Below the pieces are notes generated by a model that worked only from the letters and a program-made list of their open reading frames with translations, made no database searches and had not been told where the DNA came from. Below, piece by piece: positions 54,130 through 64,000 of a stretch of DNA of 64,000 nucleotides. How positions within the stretch are numbered: position 1 is the stretch's first letter; each line of letters opens with the position of its first letter. Origin of the DNA: Massilia sp. KIM (GTDB taxonomy: Bacteria > Pseudomonadota > Gammaproteobacteria > Burkholderiales > Burkholderiaceae_D). The DNA lies in assembly GCF_002007115.1 (NCBI RefSeq), contig NZ_MVAD01000001.1, positions 124,001-188,000 of the forward strand, in the 5' to 3' direction. Position numbers and translations under genes: made by a program.

Positions 54130-54453
54130 ATGGCAATCACCCTGACCGAAAAAGCAGCCAAGCACGTCAACCGTTACCTCGAGCGCCGGGGCAAGGGCAT
54201 CGGCTTGCGCTTCGGCGTGCGCACCACGGGTTGCTCCGGTCTGGCCTACAAGCTCGAGTACGTCGACGAAGTGGCGCCGGAAGACAACATCTTCGAGTCG
54301 CACGGCGTCAAGGTCTTCGTCGACCCCAAGAGCCTTCCCTACATCGACGGCACCGAGCTGGACTTCGCGCGCGAGGGCCTGAACGAGGGCTTCCGCTTCA
54401 ACAACCCGAACGTCAAGGACAACTGCGGCTGCGGCGAAAGCTTCCGCATCTGA
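54130..54453 (+). CDS. iscA: Iron-sulfur assembly protein IscA
   Basis: A 107-aa A-type carrier. The three conserved Cys are C35 in [13 protein letters not shown] and C99 and C101 in NCGCGESF. It moves clusters or iron to target proteins. ATG 54130 is 29 nt after iscU. The typical [13 protein letters not shown] beginning supports the start. Confidence 0.97.
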   Translation: MAITLTEKAAKHVNRYLERRGKGIGLRFGVRTTGCSGLAYKLEYVDEVAPEDNIFESHGVKVFVDPKSLPYIDGTELDFAREGLNEGFRFNNPNVKDNCGCGESFRI

Positions 54454-54455
54454 GC

Positions 54456-54971
54456 ATGCAGAACCACTTCGACCTGTTCCAGATCCCGGCCCGCTTCGAC
54501 GTCGACCTGAACGCCCTGGACGCCGCCTACCGCGAAGTGCAGGGGCGGGTTCATCCGGACCGCTTCGTCAACGCCACCGACGCCGAGAAGCGGGTGGCGA
54601 TGCAGTGGGCCACGCGCGCCAACGAGGCCTACCAGACCTTGCGCAACCCGCAAAAGCGCGCCCAGTACCTGATCGAGCTGAACGGCGTCGACCTGCAGAC
54701 CGAGTCCAACACGGCCATGCCGATGGCCTTCCTGATGCAGCAGATGGAATGGCGCGAGGCCCTGGACGATGCGCGCGCCGGCAAGGATGTGGACGCGCTC
54801 GACGCGCTCGACGCCCAGGTCAAGCGCGAGCGCAAGCAACTGCTGGCGCAGGTCGGCCAGCAGCTCGACGGCGGCGATTACCAGGCCGCGGCCCAGAACG
54901 TGCGGGCCCTGATGTTCCTCGATAAATTCGGGGACGAGGTACAGTACGCGTTCGAGGCCCTCGAGGCATAG
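54456..54971 (+). CDS. hscB: Co-chaperone HscB
   Basis: A 171-aa J-domain protein that delivers IscU to HscA and stimulates its ATPase. The HPD triad is at 33-35 (VHPDRF), after the helix [16 protein letters not shown]. The C-terminal three-helix bundle (about 90-171) binds IscU. It begins 2 nt after the iscA stop codon. Confidence 0.96.
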   Translation: MQNHFDLFQIPARFDVDLNALDAAYREVQGRVHPDRFVNATDAEKRVAMQWATRANEAYQTLRNPQKRAQYLIELNGVDLQTESNTAMPMAFLMQQMEWREALDDARAGKDVDALDALDAQVKRERKQLLAQVGQQLDGGDYQAAAQNVRALMFLDKFGDEVQYAFEALEA

Positions 54972-55035
54972 CGCAGCGCCGCGCGGGCGGCCAGGCCGCT
55001 TCCGCGCTCCATAAGAACAACCAGGTAACACCATC

Positions 55036-56940
<1,905 letters not shown>

Positions 56941-57001
56941 TGCAGTAGGGGCCAGGCGTCCGCACACCGGCCCGCTACCGTTTTGACCCATAGCGTCAGA
57001 A

Positions 57002-57121
57002 CGTCATCCCGGCGAAGGCCGGGATCCAAGTTTGTTCGCACACCACTGGCGTTCCAACCAAGTGGGGGCTCAGGCAAACGTGGATTCCGGCTGGGCCGCC
57101 CAGGCCGTCGCCGGAGTGACG
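57002..57121. repeat. REP-like unit and degenerate inverted copy (locus 3), inside the isc operon
   Basis: The unit at 57002-57032 is identical over its whole 31 bp to that at 4909-4939. A degenerate inverted partner lies at 57077-57121 and carries an insertion. The pair fills most of the 246-bp gap between hscA and fdx, where it might separate expression of the two parts of the operon. Confidence 0.8.
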
Positions 57122-57186
57122 TATCCAGTACGACGCATAGAACAACGGTGCTTGTCGCCGAACGATTAATTAACGAGGTAACCCAA

Positions 57187-57528
57187 GTGCCACAAATCGT
57201 CATCCTGCCCCACCCGGTGTTCTGCCCCGAAGGCGCCGTCCTGGAAGCCCCGCAGGGCAAGTCGGTCTGCGACGTCCTGCTCGAGAACGACATCGAGATC
57301 GAACACGCCTGCGACCGCGTGTGCGCCTGCACCACCTGCCACGTGATCGTGCGCGAAGGCTTCGACTCGCTCAACGAGCTCGAGGAAAAGGAAGAGGACA
57401 TGCTCGACAAGGCCTGGGGCCTGGAGCCGAACTCGCGCTTGTCCTGCCAGGCCATCGTCGCCGAGGAAGACCTGGTGGTCGAGATCCCGAAGTACACCAT
57501 CAACCACGCAGCAGAGAAGAACCACTGA
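57187..57528 (+). CDS. fdx: ISC-type [2Fe-2S] ferredoxin
   Basis: A 113-aa ferredoxin that supplies electrons for cluster assembly. Ligands are C42, C48, C51 and C87, the C-x5-C-x2-C-x35-C pattern of isc ferredoxins (HACDRVCACTTCHV and RLSCQA). The start is GTG 57187 with GAGGT about 8 nt upstream; the protein begins PQIVILPHP, as in relatives. Its separation from hscA by a REP-like element suggests semi-independent expression. Confidence 0.95.
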   Translation: MPQIVILPHPVFCPEGAVLEAPQGKSVCDVLLENDIEIEHACDRVCACTTCHVIVREGFDSLNELEEKEEDMLDKAWGLEPNSRLSCQAIVAEEDLVVEIPKYTINHAAEKNH

Positions 57529-57534
57529 GCAGCC

Positions 57535-57729
57535 ATGAAATGGACTGACGTGCAGGCCATCGCCGAGGCCCTCTACGAGAAATACCCGGACGTCGATCCG
57601 GCCACGATCCGCTTCACCGACCTGCACAACTGGGTGGTGGGCCTGGACGGGTTCGACGACGACCGCGCGCGCGGCGGCGAGCGCGTGCTGGAAGCGATAC
57701 AGGCGGCATGGATCGATGAAGCACGCTAA
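57535..57729 (+). CDS. iscX: IscX
   Basis: A 64-aa acidic protein (MKWTDVQAIAEALYEKYPDVDP, RFTDLHNWVVGLDGF) that binds IscS and modulates its activity depending on iron. Length and sequence are typical. It starts 6 nt after fdx. Its last 14 nt overlap the start of the methyltransferase gene, which ties that gene to the isc transcript. Confidence 0.95.
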   Translation: MKWTDVQAIAEALYEKYPDVDPATIRFTDLHNWVVGLDGFDDDRARGGERVLEAIQAAWIDEAR

Positions 57730-58615
57730 GCAGGCCACCAGGGCCGCGGCCCCGTCCGCCCCCGAGCTGCCGCCGGAAGTCCGGCCGGGCCAGTCGATCG
57801 AGCTGCTCAAGGAGCTGCACATCCTGACCCGCGACGGCAAGCTGAACCAGGACAGCCGCCGCAAGCTCAAGCAGGTCTACCACCTGTACAACTTCATCGA
57901 GCCCCTGCTCAAGGACGTCCAGGAACAGAAGGGCGGCGGGGTGTCGCTGGTCGACCACGGCGCCGGCAAGTCCTACCTCGGCTTCATCCTCTACGACCTG
58001 TTCTTCAAGGGACAGGAGCAGGGCGGCCACATCTACGGCATCGAGACCCGTGAAGAGCTGGTGCAGAAGTCGACCGAGCTGGCCGCGCGCCTGGGCTTTG
58101 GCGGCATGTCCTTCCTGCCGCTGTCGGTGGCCGAATCGACCACCTCGAGCAGCCTGCCGGAACGGATCGACATCGTCACCGCCCTGCATGCCTGTAACAC
58201 CGCCACCGACGACGCCATCGACTTCGCCCTCAAGAAGCAGGCCAAGCACATGGTGCTGGTGCCCTGCTGCCAGGCCGAAGTGGCCTCGGTGCTGCGCAAG
58301 AACAAGGGCAAGGACCTGGGCCGCAGCGCGCTCACCGAGATCTGGCGCCACCCGATCCACACCCGCGAATTCGGCAGCCAGCTCACCAACGTGCTGCGCT
58401 GCCTGCAGCTCGAAGCCCATGGCTACCAGGTGACCGTGACCGAACTGGTGGGCTGGGAACACTCGATGAAGAACGAGCTGATCGTCGCCACCTACAAGAA
58501 CCTGCCGCGCCGCCGTCCGGCCGAGCGCCTCGACGAGGTGATGTCGGAGCTGGGCCTGCAGGAAATGAAAGCACGCTTCTACACCCCGCAGGCGGCCGGC
58601 GCCGCCGGCGAATAA
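57716..58615 (+). CDS. SAM-dependent methyltransferase, Methyltransf_32-like
   Basis: A 299-aa predicted SAM-dependent methyltransferase. Motif I is in SLVDHGAGKSYLGFILYD (about 77-94), motif II in GIETREELVQKS, and ALHACNTATDDAIDFAL and VLVPCCQAE with a CC pair mark the family related to METTL25-type proteins. A basic, Pro-rich N terminus precedes it. It overlaps iscX by 14 nt, so it is probably cotranscribed and coupled with the isc operon. The substrate (RNA, protein or small molecule) is unknown. I see no membrane segment. Confidence 0.8.
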   Translation: MKHAKQATRAAAPSAPELPPEVRPGQSIELLKELHILTRDGKLNQDSRRKLKQVYHLYNFIEPLLKDVQEQKGGGVSLVDHGAGKSYLGFILYDLFFKGQEQGGHIYGIETREELVQKSTELAARLGFGGMSFLPLSVAESTTSSSLPERIDIVTALHACNTATDDAIDFALKKQAKHMVLVPCCQAEVASVLRKNKGKDLGRSALTEIWRHPIHTREFGSQLTNVLRCLQLEAHGYQVTVTELVGWEHSMKNELIVATYKNLPRRRPAERLDEVMSELGLQEMKARFYTPQAAGAAGE

Positions 58616-58629
58616 ACCTGGAACAGCAC

Positions 58630-59652
58630 ATGGACAAGTGGATCGACCTGCGCAGCGACACCGTGACCCAGCCCTCGGACGCCATGCGCGCCGCGATGGC
58701 AGCCGCCGAGGTGGGCGACGACGTGTATGCGGACGACCCTTCGGTCAAGCGCCTGCAGGACTATGCGGCCGAGCTGTTCGGCTTCGAGGCGGGCCTGTTC
58801 GCGCCGAGCGGCACCCAGACCAACCTGATCGCGCTGATGACCCATTGCGGCCGCGGCGACGAATACCTGGTCGGCCAGGAAGCCCATACCTACAAGTACG
58901 AAGGCGGCGGCGCCGCCGTGCTGGGCAGCATCCAGCCGCAGCCGATCGCCAACCAGCCGGACGGCTCGATCCTGCTGGCGGACATCGAGGCCTACATCAA
59001 GCCGGACGACATGCACTTCGCCCGCACCCGCCTGCTGGCGCTGGAAAACACCATCGGCGGCCGCGTGCTGGGACAGGACTATATGGCGGCGGCGACCTCG
59101 CTCGCGCATGGCAAGGGCCTGGCGACCCACCTCGACGGCGCGCGCATCTGCAACGCGGCGGTCAAGCAGGGCATCGGACTGCGCGCGGCGGTGGCCGGTT
59201 TCGATACCGTGTCGGTCTGCCTGTCCAAGGGCCTGGGCGCGCCGGTCGGCTCGGTGCTGCTGGGGCCGAAGGATTTCATCGAACAGGGCAAGCGCTGGCG
59301 CAAGATGCTGGGCGGCGGCATGCGCCAGGCCGGCGTGCTGGCCGCGGCAGCCCAGTACGCGCTCGAGCACAACGTCAAGCGCCTGGCCGAGGACCATGAC
59401 AACGCGGCCCTGCTCGCGCGCGGCCTGGCCGGCATCGAGCAGCTCGCGGTCGGCACGCCGCAGACCAACATCTTCTGGATGGACGTGCCGGCGGCCGCCT
59501 GCGGGCCCCTGCGCGAGCACCTGGCGCGCGCCGGCATCAAGGCTTCGATCGGCCCCAAAACTCGCCTGGTGACCCACCTCGACGTGAGTGCCGCCGACGT
59601 GGCGCGCACGGTGGCCGCGTTCAAGGCCTTCTTCGCCGAGTGGCGCGCGTGA
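58630..59652 (+). CDS. ltaE: Low-specificity L-threonine aldolase
   Basis: A 340-aa PLP enzyme that cleaves L-threonine or L-allo-threonine to glycine and acetaldehyde. The start MDKWIDLRSDTVTQPSDAMR is typical, and the PLP lysine is K200 in VCLSKGLGAPVG; LENTIGGRVLG and THLDGARICNA are family motifs. It follows the methyltransferase by 14 nt, and its stop overlaps the start of the pseudouridine synthase by one base. It seems to be part of the same downstream transcript. Confidence 0.94.
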   Translation: MDKWIDLRSDTVTQPSDAMRAAMAAAEVGDDVYADDPSVKRLQDYAAELFGFEAGLFAPSGTQTNLIALMTHCGRGDEYLVGQEAHTYKYEGGGAAVLGSIQPQPIANQPDGSILLADIEAYIKPDDMHFARTRLLALENTIGGRVLGQDYMAAATSLAHGKGLATHLDGARICNAAVKQGIGLRAAVAGFDTVSVCLSKGLGAPVGSVLLGPKDFIEQGKRWRKMLGGGMRQAGVLAAAAQYALEHNVKRLAEDHDNAALLARGLAGIEQLAVGTPQTNIFWMDVPAAACGPLREHLARAGIKASIGPKTRLVTHLDVSAADVARTVAAFKAFFAEWRA

Positions 59653-60338
59653 TGGGCGACGACGGCATCCGCCTGGCCAAGCGCGTGGCCGAACTGAAGG
59701 GCTGTTCGCGCGCCGATGCCGAACGCTACATCGCCGGCGGCTGGGTGACGGTGGACGGCGAACCCGCCGAGGACCCGGCCTCGCGCGTCACCCCGTCGCA
59801 GACGGTGGCGCTGCTGCCCGGCGCCCAGGCGGTGGAGCCGCTGCCGGTCACGATCCTGCTCAACAAGCCTGCCGGCGCGGACCTCGACGCCGCGCTGGCC
59901 TGCCTGCGCCCGGAAACCCTGGTGCAGGAAGGGCGGGGCGGCCAGCGTTTCCTGCGCCGCCACCTGAACAAGCTGACCCTCGCCACGCCGCTCGACACGG
60001 CCGCCGAAGGCCTGGTGGTGTTCAGCCAGGACTGGCGCGTGCTGCGCAAGCTGGTCGAGGAGGCGGCGCGCATCGAGCACGAGTACGTGGTCGAAGTCGA
60101 CGGGCAGATGGCCGGCGAAGGCCTGGCCGGTCTCAACCGGCACTTCAAGGCCAGCTGGCAGAACGAGTCGCGCCTGCGCGTCGCCGGCAAAAATATCCAG
60201 CCGGCGCAGATCGAGCGCGCCTGCCTGGAGGCCGACCTGCGCGTGCGCGCCATCCGCCGCCTGCGCGTCGGCCGCATTCCACTGGCCAGCCTGGCGGTCG
60301 GGCACTGGCGCTATGTTCACGAGGCCGAACGCTTCTGA
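59652..60338 (+). CDS. RNA pseudouridine synthase, RsuA/RluF-like
   Basis: A 228-aa enzyme of the RsuA/RluB/E/F family. The N-terminal S4 RNA-binding domain (IRLAKRVAELKGCSRADAERYIAGGWVTVDG) is followed by the catalytic core with LDTAAEGLVVFSQD, where the Asp is the nucleophile in place of the usual GRLDxxTxGLL. It lacks the canonical GRLD sequence but keeps the Asp-Gly-Leu positions. The nearest family is RluF (23S rRNA). ATG 59652 is chosen over GTG 59640, which is inside ltaE. One-base overlap with ltaE (TGATG). Confidence 0.85.
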   Translation: MGDDGIRLAKRVAELKGCSRADAERYIAGGWVTVDGEPAEDPASRVTPSQTVALLPGAQAVEPLPVTILLNKPAGADLDAALACLRPETLVQEGRGGQRFLRRHLNKLTLATPLDTAAEGLVVFSQDWRVLRKLVEEAARIEHEYVVEVDGQMAGEGLAGLNRHFKASWQNESRLRVAGKNIQPAQIERACLEADLRVRAIRRLRVGRIPLASLAVGHWRYVHEAERF

Positions 60339-60528
60339 GCCCGCCGGGCATTTGTTTCCGAATGTGTCGGGGCAGGGCGTGAAACACAAGCGGGTGCAAT
60401 AGCGGCCCGATCATGAAATATCCAGGATAAGTTGCGGCGGTGTAATAGACACATCCGGCGGCGAGCAACACAGCGCGCGGAACGAGTCTGACAATCGCCT
60501 TGAATGTCCACCTATCCTGGAGAAGAAC

Positions 60529-61590
60529 ATGATTGACGCCATGAATCCGAAGCGCCGCAATTTCCTGAGCACTGCCTCGCTGAGCCTGGTGGCCGCGGCC
60601 ACCCAGCTGGGCCTCACCGGCGACGCCCTCGCCGCCGCCGCCTCAACCGGCACCGCCACCGGCAACGGCATCTCGCCCGCCACCAACACCTTCAGCGAGA
60701 TCAAGCAGATCCGCGCCGGCGTGCTGAACGTGGGCTATGTCGACATCGGCCCGCGCGAAGGCTACCCGGTGCTGCTGCTGCACGGCTGGCCCTACGACAT
60801 CCATGCCTTCATCGACGTCGCCCCGATCCTGACGGCGGCGGGCTACCGCGTGATCATCCCCCACCTGCGCGGCTACGGCAGCACCACCTTCCTGTCGAAG
60901 GACACGCCGCGCAACGGCCAGCAATCCACCTTCACCGCCGACATGATCGCCTTCATGGATGAGCTCAAGATCTTCCAGGCCATCGTGGGCGGCTTCGACT
61001 GGGGTGGCCGCATCGCCAATACCCTGGCCGCGCTCTGGCCGCAGCGCTTCCCGGCGATGGTCTCGGTGAGCGGCTACCTGATCGGCAGCCAGGAGGCCAA
61101 CCGCAAGCCCCTGCCGCCGAAGAAGGAACTGGAGTGGTGGTACCAGTACTATTTCGCCACCCCGCGCGGCGAGCAGGGCTACCGGGAGAACACCCACGAG
61201 TTCGCGCGCCTGATCTGGGAGCTGGCTTCGCCGCAGTGGAAGTTCGACGACGCCACCTTCGCCCGCTCGGCCAGGTCGCTCGACAACCCCGATCACGTGG
61301 CCATCACGATCAGCAACTACCGCTGGCGCCTGGGCCTGGCGCCCAGCGAGAAACGCTACGAGCAACTGGAGAAGGCGCTCGCAGCCTTCCCGGAGATCAA
61401 GGTGCCGTCGATCACGCTCGAAGCCGACGCCAACGGCGCGCCCCACCCGGACCCCAAGGCCTACGCCAAGCGCTTCACCGGCAAGTACGAGCACCGCGAC
61501 CTGAACGGGCGCGGCATCGGCCACAACCTGCCGCAGGAGGCGCCGCGCGACTTCGCCCAGGCCATCCTCGACGTCGGCAAGTGGATTTGA
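60529..61590 (+). CDS. Tat-exported haloalkane-dehalogenase/epoxide-hydrolase-like protein
   Basis: A 353-aa alpha/beta hydrolase with a Tat-type signal: KRRNFLSTASLSLVAAATQL with the twin Arg at 9-10. The oxyanion region is LLLHGWPYDIH (about 82-92). The nucleophile elbow is GGFDWGG with Asp157, as in dehalogenases and epoxide hydrolases (not Ser). The catalytic His is in GIGHNLPQEAP near the C terminus. GGAGAAG lies before ATG 60529. It is a single gene. Substrate unknown; halogen or epoxide chemistry is only suggested by the Asp nucleophile. Confidence 0.88.
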   Translation: MIDAMNPKRRNFLSTASLSLVAAATQLGLTGDALAAAASTGTATGNGISPATNTFSEIKQIRAGVLNVGYVDIGPREGYPVLLLHGWPYDIHAFIDVAPILTAAGYRVIIPHLRGYGSTTFLSKDTPRNGQQSTFTADMIAFMDELKIFQAIVGGFDWGGRIANTLAALWPQRFPAMVSVSGYLIGSQEANRKPLPPKKELEWWYQYYFATPRGEQGYRENTHEFARLIWELASPQWKFDDATFARSARSLDNPDHVAITISNYRWRLGLAPSEKRYEQLEKALAAFPEIKVPSITLEADANGAPHPDPKAYAKRFTGKYEHRDLNGRGIGHNLPQEAPRDFAQAILDVGKWI

Positions 61591-61665
61591 GGAAGGGGCG
61601 GCCAGGTCACGATCTTGTCATCTTCACATCCTAAGCTGTCGGGTTTTCAACTTGGGATTGTGATA

Positions 61666-63308
61666 ATGTCTTTCCGTGATCTGCCGACCCCTTCGAAGCC
61701 CCTCCGCATGTTCCTCCTGACCCTGCTGGCCGCCGGCGCCCTGAGCGCCTGCGGCGGCGACAGCGATGAAGATCCGACCCCACGCACGCTGGCGCTGGAA
61801 AAGATTGGAAGCTATAACGGCGGCGCCGTCGGCGCGGCCGAGATCACGGCCTATGACGCGGCCAGCAAGCGCCTGTTCGTGGTCAACGGCGCCAACGGCA
61901 CGGTCGACGTGCTCGACCTGTCGAACCCGGCCGCGCCGGCGCGCGTGGGCACGATCAGCGTGGCCAGCATGGGCGCGGCGGTCAACAGCGTCGCCGTCCA
62001 CGACGGCCTGGTGGCGCTGGCCATCGAAGCCAAACCCAAGACCAGCCCGGGCACCGTCGCCTTCTACAACGCCGCCGACCTCAAGCTCCTGAACAGCGTC
62101 AAGGTCGGCGCGCTGCCCGACATGCTGACCTTTACGCCGGACGGCCTCAAGGTGCTGGTCGCCAACGAAGGCGAACCGAACAGCTACGGCCAGGCCGACT
62201 CGGTCGACCCGGAAGGCTCGGTCAGCATCGTTACCGTCAACCGCGGCGCCACGCCCACGGTCGCGAGCGCCGACTTCAAGGCCTACATCGGCCAGGAAGC
62301 GGCGCTGCGCGCCCAGGGCGTGCGCCTCTACGGTCCGGGCGCCAATGCCGCCCAGGATATCGAGCCCGAGTACATCGCCGTCTCCGCCGATGGCCGCACC
62401 GCCTACGTGACCCTGCAGGAAAACAATGCGGTCGCGGTGGTCGACGTCGCCACCGCGCGCGTCAGCGCCATCAAGCCGCTCGGCACCAAGAACCACAACC
62501 TGGCCGGCATGGGCCTCGACCCCTCGGACGAGGACGGCGTGGCCAACACCAATGACGGCAAGCCGGCGGTGAAAATCGGCCAGTGGCCGGTCAAGGGCAT
62601 GTACCTGCCCGATGCGATCGCCTCTTTCAGCGTCGACGGCAACCAGTACCTGATCACCGCCAACGAAGGCGATGCGCGCGCCGACTGGCCGGGCTTCAAC
62701 GAGGAAACCCGGGTGCGCGCGCATTGCACCGCGGGCCTCGACCCGGCCGTGTTCGCGGACGTTGCCAACCTGATCCTCGATTCCAACCTCGGCGCCTTCG
62801 CATCACGGCAACGCCGAACGGCGGCAGCGCCGGCAAAAACGCCGCCGGCCAGTGCAACGAGCTGTACGCCTTCGGCGCGCGCTCGTTCTCGGTCTGGGAC
62901 GCCAACCTGAACCGTGTCTACGACTCGGGCGACGAGTTCGAGAAGAACACCCAGGCTTTGTCCAACGGCCGCTTCAACGCCAGCAACGACAACGACAGCC
63001 TCGACAGCCGCAGCGCCTCCAAGGGTCCGGAGCCGGAAGGCGTGGTGGTCGGCAAGTTCGGCAAGAAGACCTATGCCTTCGTCGGCCTGGAGCGCATCGG
63101 CGGCGTGATGGTCTATGACGTCAGCAAGCCGGCCAGCGCCAGCTTCGTCACTTACCTGAACACCCGCAACAACGCCACCGGCGACCTCGGTCCCGAGGGC
63201 CTGGCCCTGATCCCGGGCGACAAGTCGCCGAACGGCAAGCCGCTGCTCGTCATCGGCAACGAGGTCAGCGGCACGACCGCGATCCTGCAGATCAATCTGC
63301 AGTATTGA
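61666..63308 (+). pseudogene. Choice-of-anchor I / alkaline-phosphatase-like lipoprotein, frameshifted
   Basis: The N-terminal 375 codons encode a lipoprotein signal (LLTLLAAGALSACGG, lipobox LSAC) and a beta-propeller with repeats such as YDAASKRLFVVNGANGTVDVLDLS and TFTPDGLKVLVANEGEP, typical of the choice-of-anchor I family linked to phosphatase-like proteins. The second part is in another frame: LYAFGARSFSVWD, GPEPEGVVVGKFG and GNEVSGTTAILQINLQY. The frame changes at about 62791-62796 by loss of one C in GGCGCC; adding it gives a continuous GRLRITATPNG. Either a real frameshift or a sequencing error. Start ATG 61666, or 61708. Confidence 0.85.
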
Positions 63309-63314
63309 GCGTTC

Positions 63315-64000
63315 TCAGCGCGGCGGCTCGACGGCGAGGTCCATGGTCGCCGTGTCGGTGTCCGTGGGCAGGGGCTTGCCGAACAGGCTCAGCCAGGCAA
63401 AGCCCAGGATGCCGGCGCACAGCGAGGCCAGCAGGATCGCCATCTTCGAGGCGTTGATCACATCCGCCTGGCCGGCGAAGGCCAGGTTGGTGATGAAGAT
63501 CGACATCGTGAAGCCGATGCCGCCCAGCAGGCCGGCGCCGAGGATGTGGCGCCAGGACAGGTCGAGCGGCAGGCGGCACAGGCCCAGCAGCACGGCGCCC
63601 AGGCTGAACAGGGTGATGCCGACCGGCTTGCCGATGACCAGGCCGGCCAGGATGCCCAGGCTGTTCGAGGCGCCCAGCTCGTCCATCGCATCGGCGCCGA
63701 TGGTGATCCCGGTGTTGGCCAGCGCGAAGATCGGCAGGATCAGGAAGGTCACCGGCAGGTGCAGGGCGTGCTCCAGCCGGTGCGAGGGTGAATCCGTATC
63801 GTCCTGCTGCTCGGAATAGGGGATGGCGAAGGCCAGCAGCACGCCGGCGATGGTCGCGTGCACGCCCGACTTGAGCATCAGGAACCACATCACCGCGCCG
63901 CCCAGCAGGTAGGGCCACAGCAGCGTGATTTTCAGCACCCGGTTCATGCCCAGCAGCAGGGCGAACAGGACGAGCGCGCCCACCAGGTAGGCGAAGGCCA
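63315..64000 (-). CDS. nhaA: Na+/H+ antiporter NhaA, C-terminal part
   Basis: The gene runs off the right edge; the last 228 or so codons are visible. The product is an inner-membrane Na+/H+ antiporter with several helices: LLWPYLLGGAVMWFLMLKSGVHATIAG, LPVTFLILPIFALANTGI, SLGILAGLVIGKPVGITLFSLGAVLLGL (with the conserved GKPVGI), LGAGLLGGIGFTMSIFITNLAF and AILLASLCAGILGFAWL. The Asp pair of the ion site lies in the missing part. It converges on the lipoprotein gene with 6 nt between stops. A hydrophilic tail (PLPTDTDTATMDLAVEPPR) ends it. Confidence 0.93.
   Translation of the reverse strand, partial: AFAYLVGALVLFALLLGMNRVLKITLLWPYLLGGAVMWFLMLKSGVHATIAGVLLAFAIPYSEQQDDTDSPSHRLEHALHLPVTFLILPIFALANTGITIGADAMDELGASNSLGILAGLVIGKPVGITLFSLGAVLLGLCRLPLDLSWRHILGAGLLGGIGFTMSIFITNLAFAGQADVINASKMAILLASLCAGILGFAWLSLFGKPLPTDTDTATMDLAVEPPR

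Noticed and set aside
60339..60360. Terminator after the pseudouridine synthase
   Set aside because: The GCCC/GGGC stem is only 4 bp with a weak T-rich end.
61615..61665. Possible Pho box before the choice-of-anchor gene
   Set aside because: Only a weak TTGTCAT-like half is seen, with no second 7-bp repeat at the right spacing.

Overview
The window is a GC-rich bacterial chromosome segment, most likely from a betaproteobacterium of the Oxalobacteraceae (Massilia-like). The basis is the gene content (divergent uvrB/tyrB, a full iscRSUA-hscBA-fdx-iscX operon, formate-dependent purT, many LysR and TonB-receptor genes) and the protein sequences. The taxonomic call is inference from gene families, not from a marker search. 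I see no prophage, insertion sequence, CRISPR array, rRNA or replication origin.

Layout. 1-10 kb: the tail of a RES-domain toxin, uvrB diverging from an aromatic/aspartate aminotransferase, then three identical tRNA-Asn genes, each with its own promoter and terminator. They are separated by an alpha/beta hydrolase, a Fur-controlled TonB receptor/PepSY pair and purT. 10-18 kb: AraC, esterase, rhodanese and MocR genes; a flavin reductase/arylamine N-acetyltransferase pair behind a near-perfect SoxR-type promoter; an amidase; and a sulfur-transport pair with a persulfide-sensor-like ArsR regulator. 18-23 kb: an HNH protein, a hybrid kinase, and a bacteriophytochrome with its single-domain response regulator. 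23.3-29.7 kb: two LysR regulators, two SnoaL-like paralogues, an SDR, a nitronate monooxygenase and a flavodoxin-fold/SnoaL fusion, possibly one oxidoreductase neighbourhood. 30-34.4 kb: a second Fur-controlled iron operon of four genes with ATGA overlaps. 34.5-46.9 kb: a lipase, a dienelactone-hydrolase-like protein, an EmrAB/TolC-type efflux operon, a DTW-domain tRNA enzyme, a radical SAM gene whose start codon overlaps a near-consensus LexA box, D-lactate dehydrogenase, a secreted YciI protein, a NadR-like kinase and ChaC. 47-51.7 kb: a LysR gene divergent from fumarylacetoacetase-family and maleylacetoacetate isomerase genes, a CBS protein, and a uracil-DNA glycosylase-like protein lacking the catalytic Asp. 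51.8-60.3 kb: the isc operon behind a strong IscR site, running by overlaps into a methyltransferase, threonine aldolase and pseudouridine synthase. 60.5-64 kb: a Tat-exported hydrolase, a frameshifted choice-of-anchor lipoprotein and the C-terminal part of NhaA.

The clearest regulatory signals are SoxR (15.3 kb), LexA (42.2 kb), IscR (51.8 kb) and two Fur boxes (8.4 and 34.4 kb). A 31-bp palindromic REP-like unit occurs as inverted pairs at three places, and its stem changes are compensatory between loci. I found no single large undescribed system. The most promising leads are the SoxR-driven reductase/NAT operon, the LexA-box radical SAM gene, the altered UDG-like protein, the SnoaL/oxidoreductase cluster and the methyltransferase coupled to iscX.
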